From Peribacillus asahii (lineage in GTDB: Bacteria > Bacillota > Bacilli > Bacillales > DSM-1321), in the NCBI RefSeq assembly GCF_003570725.1, contig NZ_QWVS01000002.1:62001-126000 (forward strand): a stretch of 64,000 nt of DNA. Direction: 5' to 3'. The notes beneath the pieces are model-generated. The model saw nothing but the letters and a program-made list of their open reading frames with translations. It ran no database searches and was not told the DNA's origin. Shown here in pieces: positions 15,427 through 23,668 of the stretch; the first letter of the stretch is position 1; each line of letters begins with the position of its first letter. The position numbers and the translations under genes were made by a program.

Positions 15427-16795
15427 CAGAAACATTCCTATATTTTTGTATTTTATACTGAAGCGTTTGACGAGGCACGTTGAGAAGCTTGGATGCTTGC
15501 AGCACATTCCCATTCGTTTGCAGCAACGCTTTTGTAATGAGCTTTGACTCCGTTTCCTTTAACGCTTCTCGCAATGGAAGTAACTTCGCCGCTTCAGAGG
15601 AATGATTTTGTAAAAAGCGCGGAACATCTGCAATCGTTAGCTCTTTCGTCTCAGCTGTATTAATCATATATTCAATTGCATGCTTTAACTCACGTACATT
15701 TCCAGGCCAGTGATAGTGCAATAACAGATTACGTACATCACTGCTCATTCCTTCAATCTTACGACAGAGCTTTCGGTTAAACTGCTCAATAAAGTGCTGA
15801 CTAAGAAGAACAATATCTTCCGGTCGCTTTCTTAATGGCGGTAGTTCATAGCTTAATATATTTAGGCGGTAATACAAATCTGGTCGCAGCTGATTTTCTT
15901 CAATGGCCTTCTTTGGTGGGACATTCATGGCCGCAATTACACGTACATCCACAACCGTGCTTTTCGTACCGCCAATTCTCCGAACAACCCCATCTTCTAA
16001 TACGCGCAATAGCTTAGCTTGTAATTCGATTGGCATCGACTGAAGCTCATCTAAAAATAACGTTCCTCCATCCGCTAATTCAAATAAACCTTGTCGCTCA
16101 ACAGCTCCTGTATAGCTTCCTTTCGCTGTACCGAATAATAAAGATTCCAGCAGTGATTCCGGGAGTGCAGCACAATTTTGTGCGATAAATGGTGACGTTC
16201 TTCGAGGCGAAGCATGATGAATACTTTGAACAAACAGCTCCTTCCCAACCCCGCTTTCGCCATACACCAATATAGATGAGGAAGATTGTGCCGCTTTTTT
16301 CCCTTGCGAAATAATTTGTTGAAAATCAGGATTATTCGTTAATAAATCAGAAAATGTATATACCGTACTATTCGCTTGTGCTTTCTTGGGCTTTCCTGCT
16401 GCTTGAATATCTATTAAGCGCTGTGATAGCTCCTTTAAACTTGAATAGTCTTTCGCAATTTCAACAGCTCCAATAAGCTTATCATCAACATAAATCGGTA
16501 ATGTCGAGCTAACCGTTTCAATTTTTTTACCATGAATATTCATATAAGACTGCTCTTTGTGATAAATTGGTTTTCCTGTTTGAATCACCTGAAGTAACGT
16601 AGAGGATTTTTCCGTTAACGATGGAAAGGCTTGCAGTAATGGAACGTTCAATACTTCAGAAACTTTCATTCCATCGTTCGCTGCAGCTACTTCATTATAA
16701 AAAATGGTGTTCCCTTCTAAATCAATTACATGAATACCTTCATCAATACTTGCCAAAATAGCTTCTAAAACTTTTTCTGAATAAGATGCTGACAA
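15410..16795 (-). CDS. kamR: Sigma-54-dependent regulator of kamA, PAS-AAA-Fis
   Basis: Bacterial enhancer-binding protein of 461 residues. The first 110 residues form a PAS sensor (IDEGIHVIDLEGNTIFYN). The AAA+ domain has Walker A GESGVGKE, the sigma-54 loop as GSYTGA, a variant of GAFTGA, and Walker B GGTLFLDE. The C-terminus is a Fis-type helix-turn-helix (NGNVLQASKLLNVPRQTLQYKI). The start is a TTG behind GGAGGAGGGGG. It lies between the yodSRQP genes and kamA, in front of the sigma-54 promoter. It resembles KamR of the B. cereus group; B. subtilis RocR has the same layout. The PAS ligand is unknown. Confidence 0.9.
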   Translation of the reverse strand: MSASYSEKVLEAILASIDEGIHVIDLEGNTIFYNEVAAANDGMKVSEVLNVPLLQAFPSLTEKSSTLLQVIQTGKPIYHKEQSYMNIHGKKIETVSSTLPIYVDDKLIGAVEIAKDYSSLKELSQRLIDIQAAGKPKKAQANSTVYTFSDLLTNNPDFQQIISQGKKAAQSSSSILVYGESGVGKELFVQSIHHASPRRTSPFIAQNCAALPESLLESLLFGTAKGSYTGAVERQGLFELADGGTLFLDELQSMPIELQAKLLRVLEDGVVRRIGGTKSTVVDVRVIAAMNVPPKKAIEENQLRPDLYYRLNILSYELPPLRKRPEDIVLLSQHFIEQFNRKLCRKIEGMSSDVRNLLLHYHWPGNVRELKHAIEYMINTAETKELTIADVPRFLQNHSSEAAKLLPLREALKETESKLITKALLQTNGNVLQASKLLNVPRQTLQYKIQKYRNVSEPRSK

Positions 16796-16837
16796 GGTCC
16801 CCCTCCTCCATACGTTCTTACTAGATATATATGAAGA

Positions 16838-16879
16838 AGTGCTGAAAACTTGTCAAAAAGCTGCCGATATTTCAGCACT
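16838..16879. terminator. Possible terminator between yodP and kamR
   Basis: Stem AGTGCTGAAA / TTTCAGCACT starting in the yodP stop codon, loop of 22 bases, weak T run. It may partly stop the yodSRQP transcript. Confidence 0.5.
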
Positions 16880-17727
16880 CAAACAATGGACTTTACCCAC
16901 ATATTCATGTCCTCCAGCTTATCAAAAATATAACAGTTATTCGCAAGGCGCCCTCGGTATTCATAGCCTTGTTGATGAAGCGCAGCATTCATCCCGAATG
17001 AAAGCGCTCTAGCAATCGAATATACGCAATATATTTCCTGGGCAAGTAACTCTTCTTCTAATTTGACAATCAAATGCTTCATCAAGCCAAACTGCCGATG
17101 TTCGGGCAATGTCGCACAGTCGGTAATTTCCGCATTATGATAAAAACGGTTTATTTCAGCCGAAGCAGCACTTACAATTTCCCCTTCATACGTATACACA
17201 TAAAAAACGGTATCGCCTTTTATACATTTTTGAATATATTCCGGATCATTCATCGGCGTTGGATACACTTCGAATACCGCCCGATACAACTTAGCAAGCT
17301 TCGCTGCATCTGTTACTGTCGCCTTCCGTACTTCATATTCTTGCGGAGGGCTTGATAATGTGACATGCTTTGGTAACGCTGCTACATTTTGAATGATTTC
17401 ATCTTCTTTTATCCAATGTTCATTCGCTCTTCTCTCAGCGGAAAAGTATTTCACAAGAAAATGACAATCGCTGCCAAGATAAAACTTATCAATCATTGCC
17501 TCATATACAAAACCATGCATCATTAAGTCGATTACATTTTCTTTACGTACTTTAAAAATTAGTTTTTCCGCAGAAATCTCAGCTACTGCAAGGAGAGCTT
17601 CCTCTACACAGCTAGCGAAATGACCAAGGTAGTCTTCTACACGTACCCGCTTATTAAAGGGGTCCATTGTCAAAGTAATGGAATAGCCTCGTTTCTGGAT
17701 TTTTTTTTCGAATATTTCTAGATTCAT
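16879..17727 (-). CDS. yodP: Beta-lysine N6-acetyltransferase
   Basis: GNAT-family acetyltransferase (282 residues) related to AblB/YodP, which uses acetyl-CoA to make N6-acetyl-beta-lysine from the KamA product. The C-terminal GNAT domain shows ATVTDAAKLAKLYRAVFEVYPTP, the acetyl-CoA-binding area DCATLPEHRQFGLMKHLI, and the end YEYRGRLANNCYIF. The N-terminal 130 residues are the family-specific extension. The ATG at 17727 follows AGAGGAAAT. In archaea the product is an osmolyte; in Bacillus the co-transcribed YodQ, YodR and YodS suggest a breakdown route instead. Confidence 0.9.
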   Translation of the reverse strand: MNLEIFEKKIQKRGYSITLTMDPFNKRVRVEDYLGHFASCVEEALLAVAEISAEKLIFKVRKENVIDLMMHGFVYEAMIDKFYLGSDCHFLVKYFSAERRANEHWIKEDEIIQNVAALPKHVTLSSPPQEYEVRKATVTDAAKLAKLYRAVFEVYPTPMNDPEYIQKCIKGDTVFYVYTYEGEIVSAASAEINRFYHNAEITDCATLPEHRQFGLMKHLIVKLEEELLAQEIYCVYSIARALSFGMNAALHQQGYEYRGRLANNCYIFDKLEDMNMWVKSIV

Positions 17728-17801
17728 GATTATTTCCTCTTTTCCTATCAAAAGCTTCTCTTTCACTAAAAAATCAAATTCTCATAACCTCTGCTATATC
17801 A

Positions 17802-19076
17802 TTACACATTTTCTGCAACTTCGCACCAGTCTAAAATGGTAAGCGCAATAATTTCAGCGGCAGCCATCATTTTATCGACTTCAATATATTCATTCGTATC
17901 ATGCGCCAGCTTCGTCTCCCCTGGTCCAAACACTAGCGTCGGAATGTTTCCTACTGTTGATAAATACCCGCCATCGGTTCCCCAGGGTGATGCTTCAATA
18001 ATTGGCTCCACTCCTTGCACGTTCTTAAAAGCGTCAGCAACCGTTTTTAAAAGGGCATGTTCTAGGTCCATACTTCCCGGAAGCCATCTCGCTCCAAACC
18101 ACTCGATTTCTATTGGCTTTGTGCGAAACCAGGAATCTGTTTGATTGAGCCTTTCAATCATCGTCTCCAGTGAGCTTTTCGCCTCCTCCATCGTTTCCGT
18201 TGGGGCAATGCCAAATCGTCCTTCAACAATAGCTGTCTCTGGAACCGAAGATGGCCAATTCCCACTTTCCATTTTTCCAATATTAATGGGAATCGGGATC
18301 GGTATTTTTTGATAAAGAGGATGTTGCTTCCATTGCTGATTACGTTCATTCTCTAGCTTTTTAATTTCATGTAAAACATTCGTCATAAGATCGATCGAAC
18401 TCTCTCCTTCATACCTTGTACCGCCATGGGCAGACTTACCTTTCACAATGAGCCGAAACCACATCGATCCTTGTTGAACAGGGAATAACTTTAAATTAGT
18501 AGGCTCTGGGATAATAGCTCCATCTGCTTTGTACCCTCGCAAAATCGCTGCTAATGTACCAGCACCCCCACTTTCTTCTTCAATCACACTTTGAAATATA
18601 AGATCACCCTTTAACGGAATATCTAAAGCCGTAATGGCCTCAATAGCTAATAATAAAGCAACATTTCCGCCTTTCATATCAGTCGTTCCTCGCCCGTATA
18701 CTTTGTTTTCTCTTAAAACTCCGCTATACGGATCGTCATCCCAACGCGCATGATCTCCTTCTGGAACAACATCAATATGACCATTTAAAATCAAAGATTT
18801 GCCGCCGCCTCTGCCTTTTTTAACAGCAACAAGGTTTGGATTTCCTTGAAAATTATGACGATCACAATAAAAATGGTGATGACTGCGTAACGTTTCATCA
18901 CCAATTTCCCATAAATCTATAGCTAAGCCCAATTCACGGCATTTTTCAACAACGATGGCTTGGGCACCTTCTTCCTGATAACGTTTACTAGGCTCTTGAA
19001 CAAGCTTTTGTAATAGTTGAATCCCATTTTTTCGATGCTCTTGCAACCACGTTGAGATTTGCTGCTGATAGGCCAT
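17802..19076 (-). CDS. yodQ: M20-family deacetylase, YodQ (ArgE-like)
   Basis: Zinc peptidase/deacetylase of the M20 family, 424 residues. Metal-binding and catalytic motifs are present: NGHIDVVPEGD, YGRGTTDMKGGN, and the EEESGGAG catalytic glutamate pair, followed by a lid domain and the C-terminal GTDGGYLS and LAHDTNEY. Relatives include acetylornithine deacetylase. In this operon it may remove the acetyl group from an acetyl-beta-lysine derivative, a role deduced from its neighbours. It starts 14 bases after yodR and is followed 74 bases later by yodP. Confidence 0.9.
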   Translation of the reverse strand: MAYQQQISTWLQEHRKNGIQLLQKLVQEPSKRYQEEGAQAIVVEKCRELGLAIDLWEIGDETLRSHHHFYCDRHNFQGNPNLVAVKKGRGGGKSLILNGHIDVVPEGDHARWDDDPYSGVLRENKVYGRGTTDMKGGNVALLLAIEAITALDIPLKGDLIFQSVIEEESGGAGTLAAILRGYKADGAIIPEPTNLKLFPVQQGSMWFRLIVKGKSAHGGTRYEGESSIDLMTNVLHEIKKLENERNQQWKQHPLYQKIPIPIPINIGKMESGNWPSSVPETAIVEGRFGIAPTETMEEAKSSLETMIERLNQTDSWFRTKPIEIEWFGARWLPGSMDLEHALLKTVADAFKNVQGVEPIIEASPWGTDGGYLSTVGNIPTLVFGPGETKLAHDTNEYIEVDKMMAAAEIIALTILDWCEVAENV

Positions 19077-19090
19077 TTACATCACACTCC

Positions 19091-19756
19091 TTATTTTTGT
19101 AGGATACGGAGCTGTTCGGCAACATCAAATGAGGCTTCTGTTCGCTTTCGTACTTCTTCTACGGTATACGGTTCATATAAATCAGTTAAGATTAATCCTG
19201 TTTCCCTTACCGAAAAAACACCTAAATCGGTAATGACCATATGGACACATCGTTTGGCCGTTAACGGTAACGTACATGTTTTAAGTAATTTCGATTGACC
19301 ATTTTTATCCGTATGATTCATCAATACAATCACTTTGTTCGCTTTTGCTGCGAGTTCCATCGCGCCCCCCATCCCTGGAACCCTTTTCCCCGGAACAATC
19401 CAATTTGCTAAATCACCTGCCTCACTTACTTGCAGCGCCCCTAAAATCGTTACATCCACAAGTCCACGTCGAATCATTCCAAATGCAACAGCACTATCAC
19501 AATAAGATGCTCCACTTTTCACCGTAATCGGATAACCTCCGGCGTTACATAAATGCTCATCCGCCTCCTCATACGGTGGGGAATGACTGATTCCAACAAT
19601 TCCATTTTCCGCATGAAACATGACGTTATGACCTTTGGGCAAATAATCTGGAACGAGTGATGGAATGCCAATCCCTAAATTGACAAGCATACCATCAGAA
19701 ATTTCCTCAGCAGCACGTTTGGCTAATGTTTGTCGAATACCGTCTCCCATGCCCAT
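19091..19756 (-). CDS. yodR: CoA-transferase beta subunit (YodR)
   Basis: Beta subunit of a family I 3-oxoacid-type CoA-transferase, about 222 residues. The catalytic glutamate is in the conserved MFHAENGIVGI segment; GMLVNLGIGIPSLVPDYL and VTVKSGASYCDSAVAFGMIRRG also match. It overlaps the yodS 3' end by about 34 bases, as usual for such subunit pairs. The ATG at 19756 is preceded by GGGAG; a TTG at 19762 is an alternative. With YodS it would transfer CoA to a keto acid derived from beta-lysine. Substrate is inferred from context. Confidence 0.9.
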   Translation of the reverse strand: MGMGDGIRQTLAKRAAEEISDGMLVNLGIGIPSLVPDYLPKGHNVMFHAENGIVGISHSPPYEEADEHLCNAGGYPITVKSGASYCDSAVAFGMIRRGLVDVTILGALQVSEAGDLANWIVPGKRVPGMGGAMELAAKANKVIVLMNHTDKNGQSKLLKTCTLPLTAKRCVHMVITDLGVFSVRETGLILTDLYEPYTVEEVRKRTEASFDVAEQLRILQK

Positions 19757-20439
19757 TTCCAATCCACTCCCTTCGATGGAACGATATAATCAACAAATGC
19801 ACCCGGAGTCACAATATGCTCTGGATTTAAAGCATCAAGCGGTACGATTTCATCAGCTTCAACAATCGTGATGGCGCCTGCCATCGCAATAAGAGGATTC
19901 GTATTGCGGGCACTTTTATCAAACACTAAATTGCCGTATGGATCACATTGTTTCGCATACACAATTGCAATTTCAGCGGTTAATGCAGGTTCGACAAGAT
20001 ACTTCTTGTTATCTAGTGCTACTACTTGTTTCCCTTGATTAACAAATTCTGCATCTAATCCGATATCTGTTAACACCCCGCCAAGCCCCATCCCCCCTGC
20101 TCTAATTCGTTCAACAAGCGTGCCTTGCGGCGAAAACTCAATCTCTAGTTCACCATTCTGCATAAATGCACCAGCGTTTGGATTCGAGCCGATATGAGAT
20201 ACTATCATTTTGCGTGCCCTTTTTGCCGTCACAATTTTTCCTATTCCGATATTCGGAAATCCTGCATCATTGCCGATAAGAAGTAAGTTTTGAACGTTTG
20301 TTTCTAAAATCAAATTTACTAGCCCTGGCGGCGTGCCGACTCCGCCAAATCCACCGAATAAAATGGATTGATTATCTTTGAATAACGGCTTAACTTGATC
20401 ATATGTACAGATTTTCCCGAACGTATTTTCCACCATCAC
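19723..20439 (-). CDS. yodS: CoA-transferase alpha subunit (YodS)
   Basis: Alpha subunit (238 residues) of the same CoA-transferase. Typical sequence includes SILFGGFGGVGTPPGLVNLIL, the oxyanion-hole GGFGxxGxP motif, and EFSPQGTLVERIRAGGMGLGG. It is the first gene of yodS-yodR-yodQ-yodP. The leader has GGGGTGATGTG before the ATG. In B. subtilis the operon is read by the mother-cell factor SigE; a CATATTCT sequence upstream could be a SigE -10, but I cannot assign a -35 with confidence. Confidence 0.9.
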   Translation of the reverse strand: MMVENTFGKICTYDQVKPLFKDNQSILFGGFGGVGTPPGLVNLILETNVQNLLLIGNDAGFPNIGIGKIVTAKRARKMIVSHIGSNPNAGAFMQNGELEIEFSPQGTLVERIRAGGMGLGGVLTDIGLDAEFVNQGKQVVALDNKKYLVEPALTAEIAIVYAKQCDPYGNLVFDKSARNTNPLIAMAGAITIVEADEIVPLDALNPEHIVTPGAFVDYIVPSKGVDWKWAWETVFDKH

Positions 20440-20508
20440 ATCACCCCTATTAGAATATGAGCCTACTACTGAAAAAATCCTAATACTTTAACAGATTTTT
20501 CCCCACAC

Positions 20509-20826
20509 TTAACGGATAGTAAGACCTTCACCTCTAGCTTATGAGAAAACAAGGAAGTATAGGTGGAATAAAACTTACCTCATCCGGCTGCGGCTCGAGG
20601 TCATAGGCTTGTTCTGGTTTGTGGCAAACTGCGCTGCTCCGTATTTCATCTTATACTTGTCGGAATGCCTCACTTTTGTAATAAAGTTCTCATTGGTGAA
20701 ATACAGTGAAACTTACCTTTACTACTTTCAAAAGTAAGCTTTCACCAATCAGGTTCATACGTTCACTTGATTGAAGTAAAGTGGGAGATGCAAGGAAGCC
20801 CCTACTGATGGAATTTTAACTTTGTT
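20509..20826. repeat. Dispersed repeat element with a long hairpin (copy 2)
   Basis: About 320 bases that start TTAACGGATAGTAAGACC and end CTGATGGAATTTTAAC. Inside is a hairpin (20692-20750) with arms ATTGGTGAAA and TTTCACCAAT and inner arms around CTTACCTTT. After it comes TTCATACG and TCACTTGATTGAAG. The hairpin and the 30 bases after it recur at 43782-43872 with only scattered changes, many of them in the arms or loop. It has no open reading frame I recognise. The gap 20440-21179 otherwise holds only the thi riboswitch. Confidence 0.65.
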
Positions 20827-20984
20827 AAACAATATAGTTGATAACATACTTTTGGCTCATACACCTTTCAGCTATACGAAAAGCTATATAAAGAAAAACG
20901 TGATTTAATCGAAGAAGAATACCATATAACAGGAAATATGCTAAAATAGTAGATAGAATTTAAATAGAAATGATAAATTAAATA

Positions 20985-21072
20985 GCAGGGGAGCTTGCAC
21001 ATGTGGGCTGAGAGTAAGCGAAATGTAGCTTTAACCCTTTAACCTGATTTGGATAATGCCAACGTAGGAAAT
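20985..21072 (+). ncRNA. TPP riboswitch (THI element)
   Basis: Conserved THI-box features in order: GGGGAGCTTGC, GTGGGCTGAGAGT, ACCCTTTAACCTGAT and TGGATAATGCCAACGTAGGAA. It lies before thiM and is followed by an intrinsic terminator, so binding of thiamin pyrophosphate should stop transcription. Confidence 0.95.
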
Positions 21073-21097
21073 CGAATGTCATAAATGATAGTCTATG

Positions 21098-21132
21098 AAT
21101 GCGATGCACCTTTTTGGTATATCGCATTTTTT
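21098..21132 (+). terminator. Riboswitch-controlled terminator before thiM
   Basis: Stem AATGCGAT / ATCGCATT followed by TTTTTT, 25 bases after the TPP aptamer; the expression platform of the riboswitch. Confidence 0.85.
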
Positions 21133-21179
21133 CATTTCAATTAGTTAGTAGATAAATCAACCAACGGAGGAGTACCTAT

Positions 21180-21998
21180 ATGTTTGAAAAGATTTTAGAA
21201 AATGTAGCTATGCAAACACCTTTAGTACATAATATTACCAACTATGTAACAGTCAACGATGTGGCTAATATTGTCTTGGCCTGCGGCGGATCTCCTATTA
21301 TGGCAGATGATTTAACCGAAGTAGAGGAAATTACGAGTATTTGCAGCAGTCTCGTCCTTAATATCGGCACGCTCAATGCACGAACAATTCTCTCGATGAT
21401 TAAAGCAGGGAAAAAAGCAAATGAACTCGGTCTTCCTGTTATTTTAGACCCTGTCGGTGCTGGTGCTTCTAAACTAAGAACAAATATGACGTTTAAACTA
21501 CTAGAAGAAGTGAAGTTTTCCGTTATTAGAGGCAATATTTCTGAAATTAAAACGATTTACGCAGGAAGTGGATTAACAAAAGGTGTCGATGCGGCTGAAA
21601 GTATTGAAGATGAAAATATAAATGAAATCATTCAATTTACAAAAGATTTAAGCATTGGAACAGGTGCTGTTATTGCTACAACAGGCGCTACCGACCTGGT
21701 TGTTCACCACGAAAAAGCGTACATCATTAAAAACGGGCACCCAATGATGTCGAAAATCACCGGATCAGGTTGTATGCTTTCTGCTGTAATCGGTGCTTAT
21801 TGTGGAGCCAATCCAGAACAATTAATAGATAGCACAGCCGCAGCTGTCTGTGTAGTGGGACTTAGCGGCGAACTTGCTTATCAAAAAACAATAGCTACAG
21901 GTGGAGGCACTTCAAGCTTTAGAACGCACTTCATTGATTATGTAAGTAAACTTGATTCTTCTCTATTAAAGGAGGGCATGAAAATTGAAAGTAGATAA
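21180..21998 (+). CDS. thiM: Hydroxyethylthiazole kinase
   Basis: ThiM (272 residues) phosphorylates 4-methyl-5-(2-hydroxyethyl)thiazole, a salvage step of thiamin synthesis. It shows the ribokinase-like features of the family: PLVHNITNYVTVNDVANIVL at the substrate site, the GGSPIMADD segment, PVGAGAS, and the anion hole GSGCMLSAVIGA with its catalytic Cys. The start has GGAGG at 8 bases. It is the first gene behind the TPP riboswitch and overlaps thiE by 14 bases. Confidence 0.96.
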   Translation: MFEKILENVAMQTPLVHNITNYVTVNDVANIVLACGGSPIMADDLTEVEEITSICSSLVLNIGTLNARTILSMIKAGKKANELGLPVILDPVGAGASKLRTNMTFKLLEEVKFSVIRGNISEIKTIYAGSGLTKGVDAAESIEDENINEIIQFTKDLSIGTGAVIATTGATDLVVHHEKAYIIKNGHPMMSKITGSGCMLSAVIGAYCGANPEQLIDSTAAAVCVVGLSGELAYQKTIATGGGTSSFRTHFIDYVSKLDSSLLKEGMKIESR

Positions 21999-22635
21999 AC
22001 AATCTATGCTTTTATATGCCGTAACCGATAGAGCTTGGCTTGGAGAACAATCGTTAGCTAAACAAGTAGAACAAGCAATTCAAGGCGGGGCAACATTCAT
22101 TCAGTTACGTGAAAAGAATCTGCCTTATGAGGACTTTTTAAAAGAAGCACAGCAAATAAAAAGAATAACAGACACTTATAACGTTCCATTTGTCATCAAT
22201 GATAATGTAGAAGTCGCCATTGCATGCGCTGCTGATGGAATTCACATTGGACAAGACGATATGGATCTATCAACAGCAAGAAATATGATTGGTGATGACA
22301 AAATACTTGGTGTATCGGTTCAAACTGTTGAACAAGCCCGTCTAGCTGAAAAAGGTGGAGCAGATTATGTAGGTGTAGGTGCTGTTTTTACGACTTCAAC
22401 GAAACTCGATGCTACTGCATTACCCTTACGTACGTTAGAAGCTATTTGTCAAAGTGTTTCCATTCCTGTCGTTGCAATCGGCGGAATTAATGAAAAAAAT
22501 ATTTTACAACTAAGCGGTAGCGGGATTGATGGAGTTGCTGTTGTTTCAGCGATTTTTGCTAAACAAGATATCAAAAAAGCAAGCCAGGAACTGCTTGCTC
22601 TCTCAAAGCAAATCGTCAATCACGAAAATAACTAG
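21985..22635 (+). CDS. thiE: Thiamine-phosphate synthase
   Basis: ThiE (216 residues) joins HMP-PP and thiazole phosphate to thiamin phosphate. The TIM-barrel motifs are present: GGATFIQLREKN, FVINDNVEVAIACAADGIHIGQDD, GVSVQTVEQA, YVGVGAVFTTSTK, and VAIGGINE. The start is a TTG at 21985 with AAAGGAGGG at 8 bases, overlapping the end of thiM, so the genes are coupled. Confidence 0.96.
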   Translation: MKVDKQSMLLYAVTDRAWLGEQSLAKQVEQAIQGGATFIQLREKNLPYEDFLKEAQQIKRITDTYNVPFVINDNVEVAIACAADGIHIGQDDMDLSTARNMIGDDKILGVSVQTVEQARLAEKGGADYVGVGAVFTTSTKLDATALPLRTLEAICQSVSIPVVAIGGINEKNILQLSGSGIDGVAVVSAIFAKQDIKKASQELLALSKQIVNHENN

Positions 22636-22651
22636 ATTAGAGGGATGGATG

Positions 22652-23434
22652 ATGAAAAAAGTATTAAGTATTGCTGGTTCCGATAGCAGCGGCGGAGCAG
22701 GCATTCAAGCTGATATTAAAACGATTACCGCTCACAAAATGTACGCGATGACAGCTATTACAGCACTTACTGCCCAAAATACAATGGGGGTAGATAGTGT
22801 ACTAGAAGCAACACCTGAGTTTGTAGGACAACAACTAGACAGCATTATGAACGATATCTTTCCAGACAGCGTGAAAATAGGTATGGTGTCTTCCCCGCAC
22901 ATTATTGAAGTGATTGTCGAAAAACTAAAAGAATACAAACCGAAGCATATTGTTGTCGATCCCGTCATGATTTCAACAAGCGGCAGCCCATTATTAAGTA
23001 AAGATGCGATGGATGTTCTTATTACAAAACTGCTCCCACTTGCAACTCTGATTACACCAAATATTCCCGAAGCCCAATGTCTATGCGGCGGGATGAAGAT
23101 TGAAACAAAAGAGGATATGCAAAAAGCCGCTATTCAAATAGCCAAGCATTATCAAGGAAATATCCTTATTAAAGGCGGCCATCTCCTAGATAGTGCCGAT
23201 GACTTACTGTATAGTAATGGCCAGTTCACCTGGTTTACAGGTGTTAAAATTGAAAATCCTAATACACATGGAACAGGTTGTACTCTTTCCTCCGCCATTG
23301 CTTGTAACTTAGCAGATGGACACGATGTCAACATGAGTATTCAGTATGCGAAAGACTATTTAACTGGAGCTCTTCAGGATCAGCTGAATCTTGGAAAAGG
23401 AAATGGTCCGCTCAATCATTGTTATAAGATTTGA
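22652..23434 (+). CDS. thiD: Hydroxymethylpyrimidine / phosphomethylpyrimidine kinase
   Basis: ThiD (260 residues) phosphorylates HMP and HMP-P. Motifs include SIAGSDSSGGAGIQADIKT at the N-terminus, the TAITALTAQNT segment, VVDPVMISTSG, and THGTGCTLSSAIACNLA with the anion hole. An in-frame upstream extension into thiE is rejected; the ATG at 22652 has AGAGGG at about 7 bases. It is the last gene of the riboswitch-controlled operon. A terminator lies before the convergent catalase gene. Confidence 0.95.
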   Translation: MKKVLSIAGSDSSGGAGIQADIKTITAHKMYAMTAITALTAQNTMGVDSVLEATPEFVGQQLDSIMNDIFPDSVKIGMVSSPHIIEVIVEKLKEYKPKHIVVDPVMISTSGSPLLSKDAMDVLITKLLPLATLITPNIPEAQCLCGGMKIETKEDMQKAAIQIAKHYQGNILIKGGHLLDSADDLLYSNGQFTWFTGVKIENPNTHGTGCTLSSAIACNLADGHDVNMSIQYAKDYLTGALQDQLNLGKGNGPLNHCYKI

Positions 23435-23478
23435 TAGAAGTACTTACGATTTAGGTGTTTATCATTTCCCGACAGAAG

Positions 23479-23514
23479 ACTCCCGCTTCACGCATTAGCT
23501 AAGGACTTGGGAGT
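23479..23514. other. Small GC-rich hairpin after thiD
   Basis: ACTCCC (23479-23484) pairs with GGGAGT (23509-23514) around a 24-base loop containing TTAGCTAA. The shape resembles the end hairpins of IS200/IS605 elements. No transposase is nearby, so this is weak. The rest of the 234-base gap 23435-23668 holds the terminator below. Confidence 0.25.
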
Positions 23515-23611
23515 TCAAAGAAGGTAGTAAAATTAAGATAAGCGATACAGACAAAATCTACACTAAGCTCAACGCTTATCTGTAAAAAGGGCAGAAAATG
23601 AGCAAAAAATA

Positions 23612-23660
23612 AAAAGGTCGCCAGTCAGTTAGTTTTCACTAACTTTCTGGACAACCTTTT
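23612..23660. terminator. Bidirectional terminator between thiD and the catalase gene
   Basis: Long imperfect stem: AAAAGGT...CAG..AGTTAGT, loop TTTC, ACTAACT..CTG...ACCTTTT. Confidence 0.75.
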
Positions 23661-23668
23661 CTTCATCA

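Noticed and set aside
15337-15513. 59-residue N-terminal extension of KamA
   Set aside because: The extension would cover the sigma-54 promoter and the kamR terminator; the ATG at 15336 has the good ribosome-binding site and gives the family length.
23479-23514. IS200/IS605 end or guide-RNA element after thiD
   Set aside because: There is a hairpin of fitting size, but no TnpA/TnpB gene, no second end and no similarity I could confirm; kept only as a weak feature.
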